The notes under the pieces: generated by a model
The model's input: the letters and a program-made list of their open reading frames with translations, nothing else
Told to the model about the DNA's origin: nothing
Database searches by the model: none
Translations under genes and position numbers: made by a program
NCBI GenBank assembly: GCA_021732485.1
Contig: JAKFUV010000012.1
Span: 1 to 48,590, forward strand
DNA from: Hyphomicrobium sp.
GTDB lineage: Bacteria; Pseudomonadota; Alphaproteobacteria; Rhizobiales; Hyphomicrobiaceae
Reading direction: 5' to 3'
DNA length: 48,590 nucleotides
Shown: positions 8,441 through 18,077 of the stretch, one piece after another
Numbering within the stretch: the first letter of the stretch is position 1
Layout of the letters: the number at the start of each line of letters is the position of its first letter

Positions 8441-11400
8441 TCAAGGGACGCTGCCGGGCATCGTCGTTGACGACCAGCCATCGAGAGCCTTCGCCGGTGG
8501 TCGAGCAGGTTTTTGCGACTTGGCGGGCGGCGGCTTGCCTGGCTCCGTAGGGCTCGACGCGCGCACCCGTTCAGACACCGGCTTGGCCGGCGCTTTGTCT
8601 TCGCGCACCTGCACCTCTGGCGCGGCCCCGTTGAACTGAAAAATATCGCGAAAAATTCCAGGCGCAACCATAGACAGCGGATTGACGAGAACTTGTGGCT
8701 CGGCCAGCGGCCCTTGCACGGCAAACGTAATGCCGAACATGCCCTCGCCCTGCACGCCCGAAATTAACTGGCCAAGAACGGGAATGCCGCCGAATGCTCC
8801 GTTCAAACCTTGCAACGGAATGTAAGTGCCGCCGATGTTCACGCGCTTCGTTTTGAAATCGACTTTCCCGCGCATGGTGGCGCCGACGAGCGGGCCTTTG
8901 ACATAGGAATCTTCAACCACGAACTGGCCGTAGCCGATCGAAAACGGCACGCGCATTTTGCTGAACTCGAAAACTTCGCGGGTCACCTGTTGTTTGCCGC
9001 CGATCGCCGGGCGGCCTTGATCGGCGCTGCCGACAACTTCGCTGACGACCGGATCGCCGAGTACCTTGAAGTCATCAACCCACAGCGTTCCGGTGGTATC
9101 GGCGGCACCGCGGCCATCGAGATTGACTTCGAGTTTCAAGCGGCCGCCCTGCATATTGGGATAGAAGCCGACGAAGCGGAGCCACTGCCCGCCATCGACG
9201 GAATCGACCATCAGCCGCCGGCCATTGCTTTGGTCGAGGACGATAGCCACCGGAGCGCCGCCGTCGAGCGTGCCGCGCGCGTCGAGTGCGACCAGCTTGT
9301 CACCGCGCGTTGAAAGCTTCAGGCGCAAGCCGCGCATCGAAACCTCTGACGCACCTATCACGTTGTCGATTTCAATGCTGACATTGGCGGCCGCCGCCGG
9401 CTTGCCCGATCCGTTCGCTTTGTCGCCACCAGCGCCAACCGAAAACCACGATCGAAAGAGGTCGCGACCGTCGAACGTGGGGCCGTTGGCTTTAATCGAC
9501 CAGGTGTTGTCAGGACCCAGAGTGCCCTGCAATTGAAGACGCGACACGACGTTGAGCGAAAACGTCGGAAACAAAAACTCGCGCGGTTTGTTATCGGCGC
9601 CAAGGCCGATCCAGCCATCGACGGCGATGTCATCGCCAGCCAGCTTGAAGTTTTGCAGCTCAACCTTCTGGAGCTGGCCTTTGACGATGTCGGTTTCGAG
9701 CCTCGCACTGCGGCCAGCGACCTTTTTCCAGCCCACATGCCGAAGGGACAGATCGGCATTCGTTAGATCGGCCTTGAGTTTGATAATGGGGTCTGGCGCT
9801 GCGCCCTTCTGCAGCGAGATCTCGACCGGAACGGTGCCGCTGATGATGTCATCGATGCCGAGGCCGAGTTGGCGGCGGTCGGCATTGTCGAGGTCGGCGG
9901 TAATTCTGACGGGCGGTTGCAGCGCCGCATCGGCACCGAAGACGCGCTGAGCGGTGATTTTTCCAGGCACGCCGTTGACGAGAAGATCGCCTTTGGCATC
10001 GAGCGCTGCGGCCGTCAGGTCGAGATTTAGGGTGAAGCCTTGCACGTCGAACTGGCCGCCGACCTTGCCGAAACGGCCGTCGGATATCTTAGCTTTGCCT
10101 TCGATCGTGACGTCGCCGTCGCCAATGCCGGCGACGAGTGGCAGCTTGATTTTGAATTCGCCATCGACTTTGCCGTCGCCGGCTTTGGGGAATGGCGCGG
10201 CATCGCGAACAGCCGACACCGGTAGCTGCTCGACCGCTTCGAGAAATGGACCGAGATCCGAGCGGGTGGTGAAGGATATTTCGCCATCGGAGCGGTCAGC
10301 CCTGATGTTGGGCGAGAACAAGCGGGCGCTCTTCAACGGCACTTTACGATTGTCCGCGAGCATCACGACGACGTCCGGAACGGTCATTTCAAATTCGTCG
10401 TTTTCGACACGTACCAACCCCCGCGCGGCGAGCATCGGCGACATACCATCGAGCGCTCGAAAGGCTGCATTTTCAAATTCGACGGCAACCGAAAATCGCT
10501 CGTTCGCGCTGTTACTAGGGGTGGCGCCGGGTGTGATCAGATCGCCGGTTTCATAGCGCATGCTCCCGCCCTTGAACTCAGCGGCCGATACGTTTTGCCC
10601 AACCCAGCTGCGGGCTCCAGGCGCGATGGCGACAGGCCACAGCGCTTTGAGCGTTGCCAACGGCATGGCTGACAGTGTGACCTCGGCGCGGCTGCTCTGC
10701 CCTGATGCACCGACGCGCGTCAGTCCCTTCAAGACGGCTTCTCCACCGGCGCCAGCCATGCGGAATTCATCGAGTTCGATGCTGCCGCGCCGGGGCACGA
10801 TGATCCCCTCGGCGCGCCACACATCGAGAGCGACCGACGGCACCGAAAATTCGGGAGCTTCCATCACGCCGTTCTTGCCGTCGAGGAGGAAACGCCATGA
10901 CGGTGGCTCGTCCGCTGTTTTCGCGACGTCGCGTAGCGCGCCGCTGAACAACATGCTGCCGTGCGCCCACTTCATCGGGCTCGGCGCCAGTTGCCACTCG
11001 CGCGCGGCGCCATCATACGTCAGCCGGAACAGGCCACCGCTAACGTCCAGCGGCGGCTTCAAGACGGCATGATCGATGCGGCCTTCGCCCACCTCCAGCG
11101 CCAGCTCGGCCGTTTCAACTTCGCCGTTGGTCAACAGTGCAATCGTGGCGTCGCCGCCGATGGGAAAATTCAACGACTTCATCAAGGCCAGCGGTGGCGC
11201 GGCGGCAGCAAGCGACGACGGAACGAGATCGCGAACGGTGGCTTTGACTTGCAGACGGTCGGTTTTCTCGCTCTCGTCGGTCAAAAACGTGAAGGTCCAC
11301 GGGCCGGTTGGCGCATCAACGACCGCACGTCCCGAAATCACGCTGCGCCGCTTGCCGTGGTCGAAATCGACGCTCGCCTCCGACACAGTCCAAGAACTTT

Positions 11401-12289
11401 TCTGGCCGGCATAGGCTAGAACGACCGTGGCGTTTCTGATCCCGAATTCCGTCAGGTACGACGTGGCTCCGACACGGCGCCGGGCCCGGCGCGAGGCGTC
11501 GGTCAGCAGCTTTGCCAAATTGAGATTGCGGACGACGTGGTCGCTGGCATCGCTCGCATCGGCGGTTGGCTGCGGAACAGTCGATGGTTCCGATGAGGCC
11601 TGCGCTGTTGCATCAGACGCCGGCAATCGTCGATTGACTCTGGGTGGATCGAGGACAAGCCCCGCGTCGTCGGTGTACGCGAGGCTGATTTCGGGGTCGA
11701 TCAATTCGACCCGCGCCGGCACGATCCGCGCGCTCCACAAGGCCGCAGTCGAAATGGTGACAGCGGCCAGCGGCGCCACCGCCACGGCGTCGCCGTGCTG
11801 TTCAAAGACGGTCACGTCGCGCAGCCGAAATTCGATCTCGCCGGATTTGCCGAGCCGGATTTCAGCACCTTTGATATCGACGGAATTGTCGGTCAATTCG
11901 GCGTTGATGCCGCGCTTGATCGGGGCGACGAGCGCATCAACGGCGATTGGACCATGGCGCAAGCGAACATAGAATGCGCCGCAGGCCAGGAAGGCGAGCA
12001 GCGCTAGTGGAATGATGGCGTAAGCGGTCCAGCGACTGACACGGCCGCAATGGGCCAAGGCGCCGGAGTAGGGCGCGAGCGATGTGGCGATACGCGATAC
12101 GAGTGGCAACCTCGACAACGTCATGCCACGGCTTGGCTGCGGCGCGCGCGCCGCCCGGCGCTTTGCTGACGCCGGCTTCGAGCCGCCGGTGGTCCGATTG
12201 GCCGGCAGCGGCGGCGGCGACAGGCCGGCGCGGCTGTCCGCGTCGTTGCGCCGGTCACCCGGCCAGCCGCCTGTCGGTTGTGTCGTCAC
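8441..12289 (-). CDS. Giant AsmA/YhdP-like envelope protein
   Basis: A 1282-residue protein with a basic, disordered N-terminus, one transmembrane helix at about 87-108 (AYAIIPLALLAFLACGAFYV) and a very long periplasmic body rich in beta strands. The last 250 residues carry the AsmA-like C-terminal region (GTLWVDDFKVLGDP, GPLVGATMRGKVDF, GVQGEGMFGITFAVQGPL). The overall layout is that of YhdP/TamB-type bridge proteins, thought to carry phospholipids between the inner and outer membranes. The GTG start at 12289 has GAGGA six bases upstream. The gene stands alone, convergent with tyrS and divergent from bcp. The specific lipid role is inferred from the family. Confidence 0.85.
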   Translation of the reverse strand: MTTQPTGGWPGDRRNDADSRAGLSPPPLPANRTTGGSKPASAKRRAARAPQPSRGMTLSRLPLVSRIATSLAPYSGALAHCGRVSRWTAYAIIPLALLAFLACGAFYVRLRHGPIAVDALVAPIKRGINAELTDNSVDIKGAEIRLGKSGEIEFRLRDVTVFEQHGDAVAVAPLAAVTISTAALWSARIVPARVELIDPEISLAYTDDAGLVLDPPRVNRRLPASDATAQASSEPSTVPQPTADASDASDHVVRNLNLAKLLTDASRRARRRVGATSYLTEFGIRNATVVLAYAGQKSSWTVSEASVDFDHGKRRSVISGRAVVDAPTGPWTFTFLTDESEKTDRLQVKATVRDLVPSSLAAAAPPLALMKSLNFPIGGDATIALLTNGEVETAELALEVGEGRIDHAVLKPPLDVSGGLFRLTYDGAAREWQLAPSPMKWAHGSMLFSGALRDVAKTADEPPSWRFLLDGKNGVMEAPEFSVPSVALDVWRAEGIIVPRRGSIELDEFRMAGAGGEAVLKGLTRVGASGQSSRAEVTLSAMPLATLKALWPVAIAPGARSWVGQNVSAAEFKGGSMRYETGDLITPGATPSNSANERFSVAVEFENAAFRALDGMSPMLAARGLVRVENDEFEMTVPDVVVMLADNRKVPLKSARLFSPNIRADRSDGEISFTTRSDLGPFLEAVEQLPVSAVRDAAPFPKAGDGKVDGEFKIKLPLVAGIGDGDVTIEGKAKISDGRFGKVGGQFDVQGFTLNLDLTAAALDAKGDLLVNGVPGKITAQRVFGADAALQPPVRITADLDNADRRQLGLGIDDIISGTVPVEISLQKGAAPDPIIKLKADLTNADLSLRHVGWKKVAGRSARLETDIVKGQLQKVELQNFKLAGDDIAVDGWIGLGADNKPREFLFPTFSLNVVSRLQLQGTLGPDNTWSIKANGPTFDGRDLFRSWFSVGAGGDKANGSGKPAAAANVSIEIDNVIGASEVSMRGLRLKLSTRGDKLVALDARGTLDGGAPVAIVLDQSNGRRLMVDSVDGGQWLRFVGFYPNMQGGRLKLEVNLDGRGAADTTGTLWVDDFKVLGDPVVSEVVGSADQGRPAIGGKQQVTREVFEFSKMRVPFSIGYGQFVVEDSYVKGPLVGATMRGKVDFKTKRVNIGGTYIPLQGLNGAFGGIPVLGQLISGVQGEGMFGITFAVQGPLAEPQVLVNPLSMVAPGIFRDIFQFNGAAPEVQVREDKAPAKPVSERVRASSPTEPGKPPPAKSQKPARPPAKALDGWSSTTMPGSVP

Positions 12290-12502
12290 CCGTCATCCTC
12301 AGCCCGCGCGCCAACTGCGCGGTGTCATACCGCCATCACGACATCACGTTTCGCGTTGTTTTGCGCTATGCGTGAAGCCCCACTAGACTGCGGCAAACTC
12401 CTATATCTGCGGCGAAAAAGGCGCCCCAGACAATCGCGTTATAGTCTACGCCCGTGTCGGCACGTACCAGTTCAAAAGCGACAAAAGAAAGGCACAATCA
12501 CC

Positions 12503-12970
12503 ATGGCGACAGACGGCAAAAAAGCCCCCGACTTCACGCTCTCTGACGATGCTGGAAATGTGGTTCAGCTCTCCAAACTCAAAGGCCGGGCCGTGGTGGT
12601 CTATTTCTATCCCAAAGACGACACATCGGGCTGCACGCTCGAAGCCAAAGACTTCTCGTGCCTCGCTCAAGATTTTGTGAATGCCGGCGCCGACATTCTC
12701 GGTATCTCGCCCGATAGCGCCAAGAGCCATCAAAAGTTCAAAACAAAACACGATCTCGGTTTGCGCTTGCTCGCCGATGAGGACAAGTCGGCCGCCGAAG
12801 CCTATGGCGTGTGGGTTCAAAAATCGATGTACGGCAAGACCTATCTGGGCGTCGAGCGCTCGACGTTCCTGATCGACAAAACCGGAAAACTCGTGCGCAG
12901 TTGGCGCAAGGTCAAAGTGCCGGGCCATGCCGAAGACGTTTTAGCAGCGGTGAAAGCGCTGCCAGTTTAA
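12503..12970 (+). CDS. bcp: Peroxiredoxin of the Bcp/PrxQ family
   Basis: A 155-residue thiol peroxidase that reduces hydroperoxides. The peroxidatic cysteine is Cys44 in YPKDDTSGCTLEA, where Ser replaces the usual Pro of TPGC. The classical resolving cysteine five residues on is absent (Lys49); the only other cysteine is Cys53. The enzyme may therefore work as a 1-Cys type or use Cys53. The ATG at 12503 is chosen over upstream in-frame starts because those run back over the AsmA-like start, and because the family begins about here; AGAAAGG lies ten bases before it. Confidence 0.93.
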   Translation: MATDGKKAPDFTLSDDAGNVVQLSKLKGRAVVVYFYPKDDTSGCTLEAKDFSCLAQDFVNAGADILGISPDSAKSHQKFKTKHDLGLRLLADEDKSAAEAYGVWVQKSMYGKTYLGVERSTFLIDKTGKLVRSWRKVKVPGHAEDVLAAVKALPV

Positions 12971-13332
12971 GGGCAGCACGCGCCAGGCTGGTGCAGGTTT
13001 AAGACCAGCGCGAGATCGTGGCCGATCAAAAATCGAGCCGATGTCTGTTAAGCACATCGAACATTGCGCCGTTTTTCGGCAACGTGGACGTTCAGCCACA
13101 CTCCGGTCTCAACCCGTTGCTACTATTCGTTGGGACTAAGGAAAACGGTGGATAGTCGCTCCGGACAAGCTGTGAGCAACGGGATTTGGTGTTAATCGAA
13201 TCACAACGCTGCCGGCGGAACTTGGCGAGCCTACGGGCTGGCGCGCCGGTTTGGGAATGACACTTTGCGTGTGAGTTGAACGCCGTAGCACGTTGTTATT
13301 GTCGTTAAGTTGAGTTGAAAGGGGTCAATCAT
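12971..13332. other. Gap before bactofilin, no gene seen
   Basis: This 362-bp stretch between bcp and the bactofilin gene holds no open frame with coding character. There is no hairpin with a T-run. Only the AAAGGGG ribosome binding site just before 13333 is clear. It probably contains the bactofilin promoter, but I could not pick convincing hexamers. Confidence 0.5.
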
Positions 13333-13860
13333 ATGTTGCCGAATTTCCGTCGCACAGAGCCAGAGACTGCGCGGGCGCAGCCGGGTTTTGCCGCCAACGA
13401 TACTGCACAATCGTTCGCGCCTCGCCCGCTGATCACCGCACCGCGCAGCGACGAGCGGCGCGCCGCCTCGGTCATCGGTGCGGATTTAACCATCACCGGC
13501 AGCTTGATCTCGAACGGCGAAGTGCAGGTTGACGGCACCGTCGAAGGTGACATTCACGGCAGTCATGTTGTGGTCGGCGAAACCGCGATGGTGGCCGGCG
13601 GCGTCTACGCCGACGAAGTTGTCGTGCGCGGCCATGTGGTTGGCTCAGTTCGCGGCAAACGCGTGATGCTGCAATCGACCAGCCAGGTCGAAGGCGATAT
13701 TTTTCATCAGTCGCTCTCGATCGAACAGGGCGCGATGTTCGAGGGTAAATCGCGACGTTCAAATGAAGATCCGCGCACGATGGCAGCGCCGGTCCAAAAG
13801 CTTGAGGCGACATCGTTGCCGCCGCGTCTCCCGGACATGAATGGCGAATTTGCCAACTAA
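13333..13860 (+). CDS. Bactofilin (paralogue 1)
   Basis: Bactofilins polymerise into filaments that position cell-wall and polarity proteins. This 175-residue protein has a disordered, Pro/Arg/Ala-rich N-terminus (1-45), a central right-handed beta-helix of short repeats (GSLISNGEVQVDGTVEGDI, GSHVVVGETAMVAGGVYADE, VRGHVVGSVRGKRVMLQST), and a short tail. The ATG at 13333 is preferred to a TTG at 13315 because AAAGGGG lies just before it. A second bactofilin is encoded at 36148-36639, so the cell may build mixed or separate filaments. Its partner protease or wall hydrolase is not adjacent. Confidence 0.92.
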   Translation: MLPNFRRTEPETARAQPGFAANDTAQSFAPRPLITAPRSDERRAASVIGADLTITGSLISNGEVQVDGTVEGDIHGSHVVVGETAMVAGGVYADEVVVRGHVVGSVRGKRVMLQSTSQVEGDIFHQSLSIEQGAMFEGKSRRSNEDPRTMAAPVQKLEATSLPPRLPDMNGEFAN

Positions 13861-13905
13861 GTCGTCGGCTATAGGACGTTCTGCGCTGCTTGGCGGACGA
13901 TGGTG

Positions 13906-16212
13906 TTAGCTGATTGTCGGCTGACCGACCTCGGGCTGCCAAGCCTGAATGCGGAGGCGCTCGCCAGCAAGCGCGCGAAATGCGCTTTCGCGGCACGTCA
14001 GAACCAGCATTTGCCCAACGGCTGAGGCGTTCGCCAATACGTCGAGCATTTGACTCAGGCGCTCGTCGTCGGAAAATACCAACGGGTCATCGAGCACCAG
14101 TGGCAGCGCGTGGCCGCGCTCGGCCAACACTTCGGCAAAGCTCAAGCGCACAAGAACGCTGAGTTGCTCGCGCGTTCCGTCCGATAACGTCGCGACTGCT
14201 TCACGGACGCCGTTGCGCGTCAGTTGATCGACGGCGAATTGATCCTTGAAGGCGAGATCCGCTGCGCCAAATATGCGTTCGAGATGCGGTGTCAAACGGC
14301 GCACGATCGGCGCAAAAACCGCGTCTCGTGACGCCGCCTCGACATCGCGCAGCGTCATCTCCAAAAGTTGCAGCGCCGCAACCTCGTTGCTGAGCCGCGC
14401 AACCTCCGCGCCAGCGCGTGTAACGACGCCAGCGACTGCGTCAACGCTTGCCGCGCGCCCATCTTCGTCGGCGCCCGACTGTTCGCCCGAGAGACGCGCG
14501 CGCCGGACCGTGAGATCGGCAACGCGCTCCGCCCGCCGCGCTTCTGTTTCGGCGGCTGTCTGCCGGACGACGACGAGCGCCCGATAGGCCGCATCGTCGA
14601 GCGCGGCGGTTGCAGCACTGGTCAGCGCCGCCTGCGCTTCGATGATGGCATTGCGCCGAGCCGCAAGCGATGTGGCAGCAGGCAACGGCGACGTGGTGCT
14701 GCCATCGGCGGCCGCAGTCTGCTCCGCTTGCAGCGCGGCGATGCGGTCCGCCAACCGCGCGATGCCTTGCGGCGCCAGAGCCGCCTGCTGCAATCGACAG
14801 GCTTCGAGCGCGCTGAGAGTGGCAGTCCGCGCCGCTGATTTGCCGCGCGCCTCGTCCAACGTCGAAACGTCCAATGCCGCGAGACGATCGGCAAGCTGGC
14901 GGGATTTGCTGTCGTACTCACGTTTCAAGGCCGCTGCCTTTGAAGCATTCGGCAGTCGAATACGGACGGCCGCCAAGCCGTCGAGGTCAATGGTCAGTTG
15001 ATCGGCAACCGAAAGCGAGCGGTTTTCGCTGATCGGTGTTCCATCGACGCGCACCCGTCCGCGCCCCGCCTCGGTCACGTCGATGTCGACCAGCGCCGAT
15101 TGCGCGGCGATCTGGGCGCCAAGCACGGTCAGATCATTTTGTAGATCAACGATGGATTGCACGACCGCCACCGTGGCCGGGTTAGCGTTGGCCTTCTCCG
15201 CCAGCGTCTTGAGCTCTTGCTCGATGATCTCGGCTTGCGAGAGGGCAGCGCCTAGTCGTTCCAACTCGATGGCCCGCTCTGCGGCTTCACGCGCAGATTT
15301 TTCGGCCCACAGCGCTTCGCGCTCGAGCGCGCGAAGTTTTTCCATCGCCAGATCACGGCGGCCACGGGCTGAAACGGCGTTGGCGATTTCGGCATCGAGC
15401 TTGGAAATGGTTGCGGCTGCCAGAGCGGCAGCACCCGGCGCGTTGCAGAGTGCCAAATCGACGTCAAGCTTAACGATGGCGTCGCCGCGATCGTGCGCGG
15501 CGGCGGCGGCACGCTGCGCGTCGGCGAGTTTTGCTGAAGCATCCGCCAGTGCGCTCTGCGCCTTATCGAGTGGCCCGCCTTTGCGCGCGGCGCTGCGCTC
15601 CGTCGTGACCAGCGCACCAAGGGCGTCCGTCGTGCGCCGTCGAACCGCCTCGAACAATTCACCACTCACCGTCGCGTCGACTTCGGCCGTCACAGCGTCA
15701 ATGAGAGCCGTGTATTCGATGCCGCGCGATTTTTGTTTATCGGTCTTTGGATCGAAATCGGGATCGGGCCGGCTGAAACTCCGCTGTTGGCGCACCCAGA
15801 CCAGACCGAGCATGCCGCCGAGGTCAACCGCAGCATCGCGATGCCCGCGCACAATCGACACAAGGCGATCTTCGGCGTCTCCGTTGCGGGCTTCGATGCG
15901 GCCCGTGGTGGCGTCGCTCAATATCGCGTTTGCGCCACGGCCGAATTGTTTTCGCAGCCGCCAGACGCGGCCATCGCGCTCGAAATCAACCTCGACGAGG
16001 GGCTCGCCGCCAACGTGCGGGCGCATGTGATCGAGCGCCGCACCGCCGGCCTTGAAGCGCATGAGGAACGCCGCTTCGAGGGCGTGAAACAGCGTCGACT
16101 TACCCATCTCGTTCGGCCCGGCAAGCACGTTGACGCCGTCACGGATGCCGTCGATCGCCACCGGAGCGGCGAACCGGCGAAAGGCGGCAACGCGGAGTGC
16201 TCTGAGCTTCAT
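13906..16212 (-). CDS. YhaN/SbcC-like AAA ATPase with coiled coil
   Basis: A 768-residue ATPase of the Rad50/SbcC/YhaN type, probably the motor partner of the adjacent nuclease in DNA end processing. Walker A (GPNEMGKST) is at 32-40; the middle is Ala/Glu/Arg-rich coiled coil; the C-terminal lobe has the TLSDGTREQLSVLVRLSFAE signature and Walker B (LPLVLDD, 703-709). It is shorter than the YhaN proteins I recall (about 950-1150 residues), which implies short coiled-coil arms. Its ATG overlaps the stop of the nuclease gene by four bases (ATGA), so the two are translationally coupled. It is less likely to be a canonical SbcC, which is longer and has a zinc hook CxxC that I do not see. Confidence 0.85.
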   Translation of the reverse strand: MKLRALRVAAFRRFAAPVAIDGIRDGVNVLAGPNEMGKSTLFHALEAAFLMRFKAGGAALDHMRPHVGGEPLVEVDFERDGRVWRLRKQFGRGANAILSDATTGRIEARNGDAEDRLVSIVRGHRDAAVDLGGMLGLVWVRQQRSFSRPDPDFDPKTDKQKSRGIEYTALIDAVTAEVDATVSGELFEAVRRRTTDALGALVTTERSAARKGGPLDKAQSALADASAKLADAQRAAAAAHDRGDAIVKLDVDLALCNAPGAAALAAATISKLDAEIANAVSARGRRDLAMEKLRALEREALWAEKSAREAAERAIELERLGAALSQAEIIEQELKTLAEKANANPATVAVVQSIVDLQNDLTVLGAQIAAQSALVDIDVTEAGRGRVRVDGTPISENRSLSVADQLTIDLDGLAAVRIRLPNASKAAALKREYDSKSRQLADRLAALDVSTLDEARGKSAARTATLSALEACRLQQAALAPQGIARLADRIAALQAEQTAAADGSTTSPLPAATSLAARRNAIIEAQAALTSAATAALDDAAYRALVVVRQTAAETEARRAERVADLTVRRARLSGEQSGADEDGRAASVDAVAGVVTRAGAEVARLSNEVAALQLLEMTLRDVEAASRDAVFAPIVRRLTPHLERIFGAADLAFKDQFAVDQLTRNGVREAVATLSDGTREQLSVLVRLSFAEVLAERGHALPLVLDDPLVFSDDERLSQMLDVLANASAVGQMLVLTCRESAFRALAGERLRIQAWQPEVGQPTIS

Positions 16213-17384
16213 GGCGCCGGCTCGCCGGCGGCTTCAGCGGCAAAACCGAACAGCCGGATCAGCGCCAACGACGCAGCGGCACGTTTGTTATCATCCACCG
16301 TTGCGTCGTCGGTGATCGCCACGAGGCGCCTGGCAACGGTGATCAATGCCGGAGAGCCAGCGAGCTGATCGAGGTCGGATGTGGTCGGCCTAATCGCGAG
16401 GCGATCGAGCCCCACGTCCAGCCATTTGAGCCGCGCCGACCAGCGCTCACACCAGGCGCCAACCCGCTCATGCTCAGCCATGGAAACGTTTCCAGCGAGC
16501 GCCAGATTGAGAAGCAAGGCGCGCGGCGTTTTGGACATCGCGGCGATGGTCTGATCGATCGCCGCAAGATCGTCGGCGGACGTGATCGTTGCAGACGCCT
16601 TGGCCCAGGTGAAGGCGCGGCTATGGATCTTCTCGACGTCGGCGTGGCCCGGACCGTTGACAGAGACGGCCAGCACGTGGCCGGGGTCGTTGTCTGGAAA
16701 GCGGTCGGGCTCGGGCGTGCCGGAATACCAGGTGTTGGGCGTGATACGTTTGGTGCCGTGCCAATCGCCCAGCGCCAGATAGGCGAGGCCAGACTGCGCC
16801 GCGCGATCGGCCGCCAGCGTGATGCCACTGTCGCCGTCGTTGCCGCCGTCGCTGCTGGGGCCTTGCCCGAAGATTGGTACAGAGCCGTGCGCCAAGCCAA
16901 TACGGACCGTGCCCGGAGGCGTGACGGCGCCGGTCATCCATGCGCTTGGATCTTGGCCTGGAAATTTGGATGTCAGCGGCGCGGGCAGCAGGGTGACGCC
17001 CGGCGCGAGGTCGAGCGGCGCCGCGTCGTCGGCGATCACAAGGTTTGGCGGTGGCTCAAGCCGGCGCAGGCGCTGCCAGACGCCGCCCGAACGCGCCGGA
17101 TCGTGGTTGCCGGGCAGCAGCACCCAGACGATATTCGGGTGATCGGCCATGCGCTCGACCGTGCGGCGCAGATCGACGCGGGCGATATCGGGGCTATCGA
17201 ACACATCGCCGGCGACGAGGACGTGAGACGCGGCGCGGTGGATGGCGATGTCGGCGATCCGCGAAATCGCGTCGAAGCGGGCAGCCCTCAGCTCGCCGCT
17301 CAGGCCATCGGGCAGCGTGCCGAACGACTTGCCGAGGTGCCAATCGCCGGAATGAATGAAGCGGACGGTCATTGCCGCCGACAT
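16209..17384 (-). CDS. YhaO/SbcD-like metallophosphoesterase nuclease
   Basis: A 391-residue nuclease of the Mre11/SbcD/YhaO family. The two-metal site is complete in its N-terminal half: SGDWHLGK (Asp14, His16), VAGDVFDSPD, LLPGNHDPAR, then LGDWHGTK as the later His motif. The ATPase partner starts four bases before its stop. The pair probably acts in DNA double-strand break or hairpin processing, by analogy with SbcCD and YhaON. An ATG four codons in (MTVRFIHSGDW) is an equally good start; neither has a strong ribosome binding site. Confidence 0.87.
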   Translation of the reverse strand: MSAAMTVRFIHSGDWHLGKSFGTLPDGLSGELRAARFDAISRIADIAIHRAASHVLVAGDVFDSPDIARVDLRRTVERMADHPNIVWVLLPGNHDPARSGGVWQRLRRLEPPPNLVIADDAAPLDLAPGVTLLPAPLTSKFPGQDPSAWMTGAVTPPGTVRIGLAHGSVPIFGQGPSSDGGNDGDSGITLAADRAAQSGLAYLALGDWHGTKRITPNTWYSGTPEPDRFPDNDPGHVLAVSVNGPGHADVEKIHSRAFTWAKASATITSADDLAAIDQTIAAMSKTPRALLLNLALAGNVSMAEHERVGAWCERWSARLKWLDVGLDRLAIRPTTSDLDQLAGSPALITVARRLVAITDDATVDDNKRAAASLALIRLFGFAAEAAGEPAP

Positions 17385-17465
17385 TCCCCATTGCAGGCGT
17401 CATCTGCAAGCGCAGAAACAGGCCGTGGCGCTGATCTGTGGAGAAGTTATTGGCCCGCCCTTTGG

Positions 17466-18074
17466 TTAGATGGTCAGGGCCAAGAAAACCACCTCCGATG
17501 CGCCGTCACCGGTCGCGCCAGCTTCGACAAAGCCGGCGCGTTCGTAGAAGGTGACGTTACGCGCGCCACGGCTGGTGACGACATGCACGCCAGGGGCGCC
17601 GGCCTGCCGCGCGTCCGCAACAAATCGCTCGATCAACGCGCCGCCAACACCGTGGCCACGATAAGGACCGGCGAGATTGACATGCAGGTGCGCGGGATAG
17701 CGGGCCGTCAAATCGCGGAAGGTTTGAAAATAGCCGATGTCCGCAAACCGGGACGTGCGAGCGGGATCGGAGACGCTGCCAACGAGATAGCCCGCGACCT
17801 CTCCGCCGGATGACAGTGCCAAGTATACGTACTGCGGATCATGTTCGAGATAGCGGCCAAGCCAACGCTCGCGGAAAACCGCGCGGGCAGCATCGCTGGC
17901 GAAGCTCTGGGTGTTGCTTGCAGCAAAGAAAACGTCGTCGATGCCGGCGATCAACGCCGGCGTCGGTGTCAGTTCAGCAAAGCGATGAATGTCGACTTGG
18001 TCGCGCATAGTTTGCGTGTCGCATATCCCTGGCGCCGACGCCAACGCCGCCTCGCGGTGGCAAGCAACGCACAT
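17466..18074 (-). CDS. GNAT-family N-acetyltransferase
   Basis: A protein of up to 202 residues with the GNAT acetyl-CoA fold: YVYLALSSGGEVAGYLVG (strand pair), HLHVNLAGPYRGHGVGGALI (motif A, with the RGHGVGG pyrophosphate loop) and NVTFYERAGFVEAG (motif B). The substrate cannot be read. The ATG at 18074 lies only three bases after the stop codon of the lipoprotein gene, which suggests coupling. An inner start MRDQVDIHRF at 18008 is also possible, and neither has a good ribosome binding site. Confidence 0.85.
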   Translation of the reverse strand: MCVACHREAALASAPGICDTQTMRDQVDIHRFAELTPTPALIAGIDDVFFAASNTQSFASDAARAVFRERWLGRYLEHDPQYVYLALSSGGEVAGYLVGSVSDPARTSRFADIGYFQTFRDLTARYPAHLHVNLAGPYRGHGVGGALIERFVADARQAGAPGVHVVTSRGARNVTFYERAGFVEAGATGDGASEVVFLALTI

Positions 18075-18077
18075 AGG

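Noticed and set aside
12278..12502. N-terminal extension of the Bcp frame by 75 codons
   Set aside because: It has no peroxiredoxin likeness and runs over the start of the divergent AsmA-like gene.
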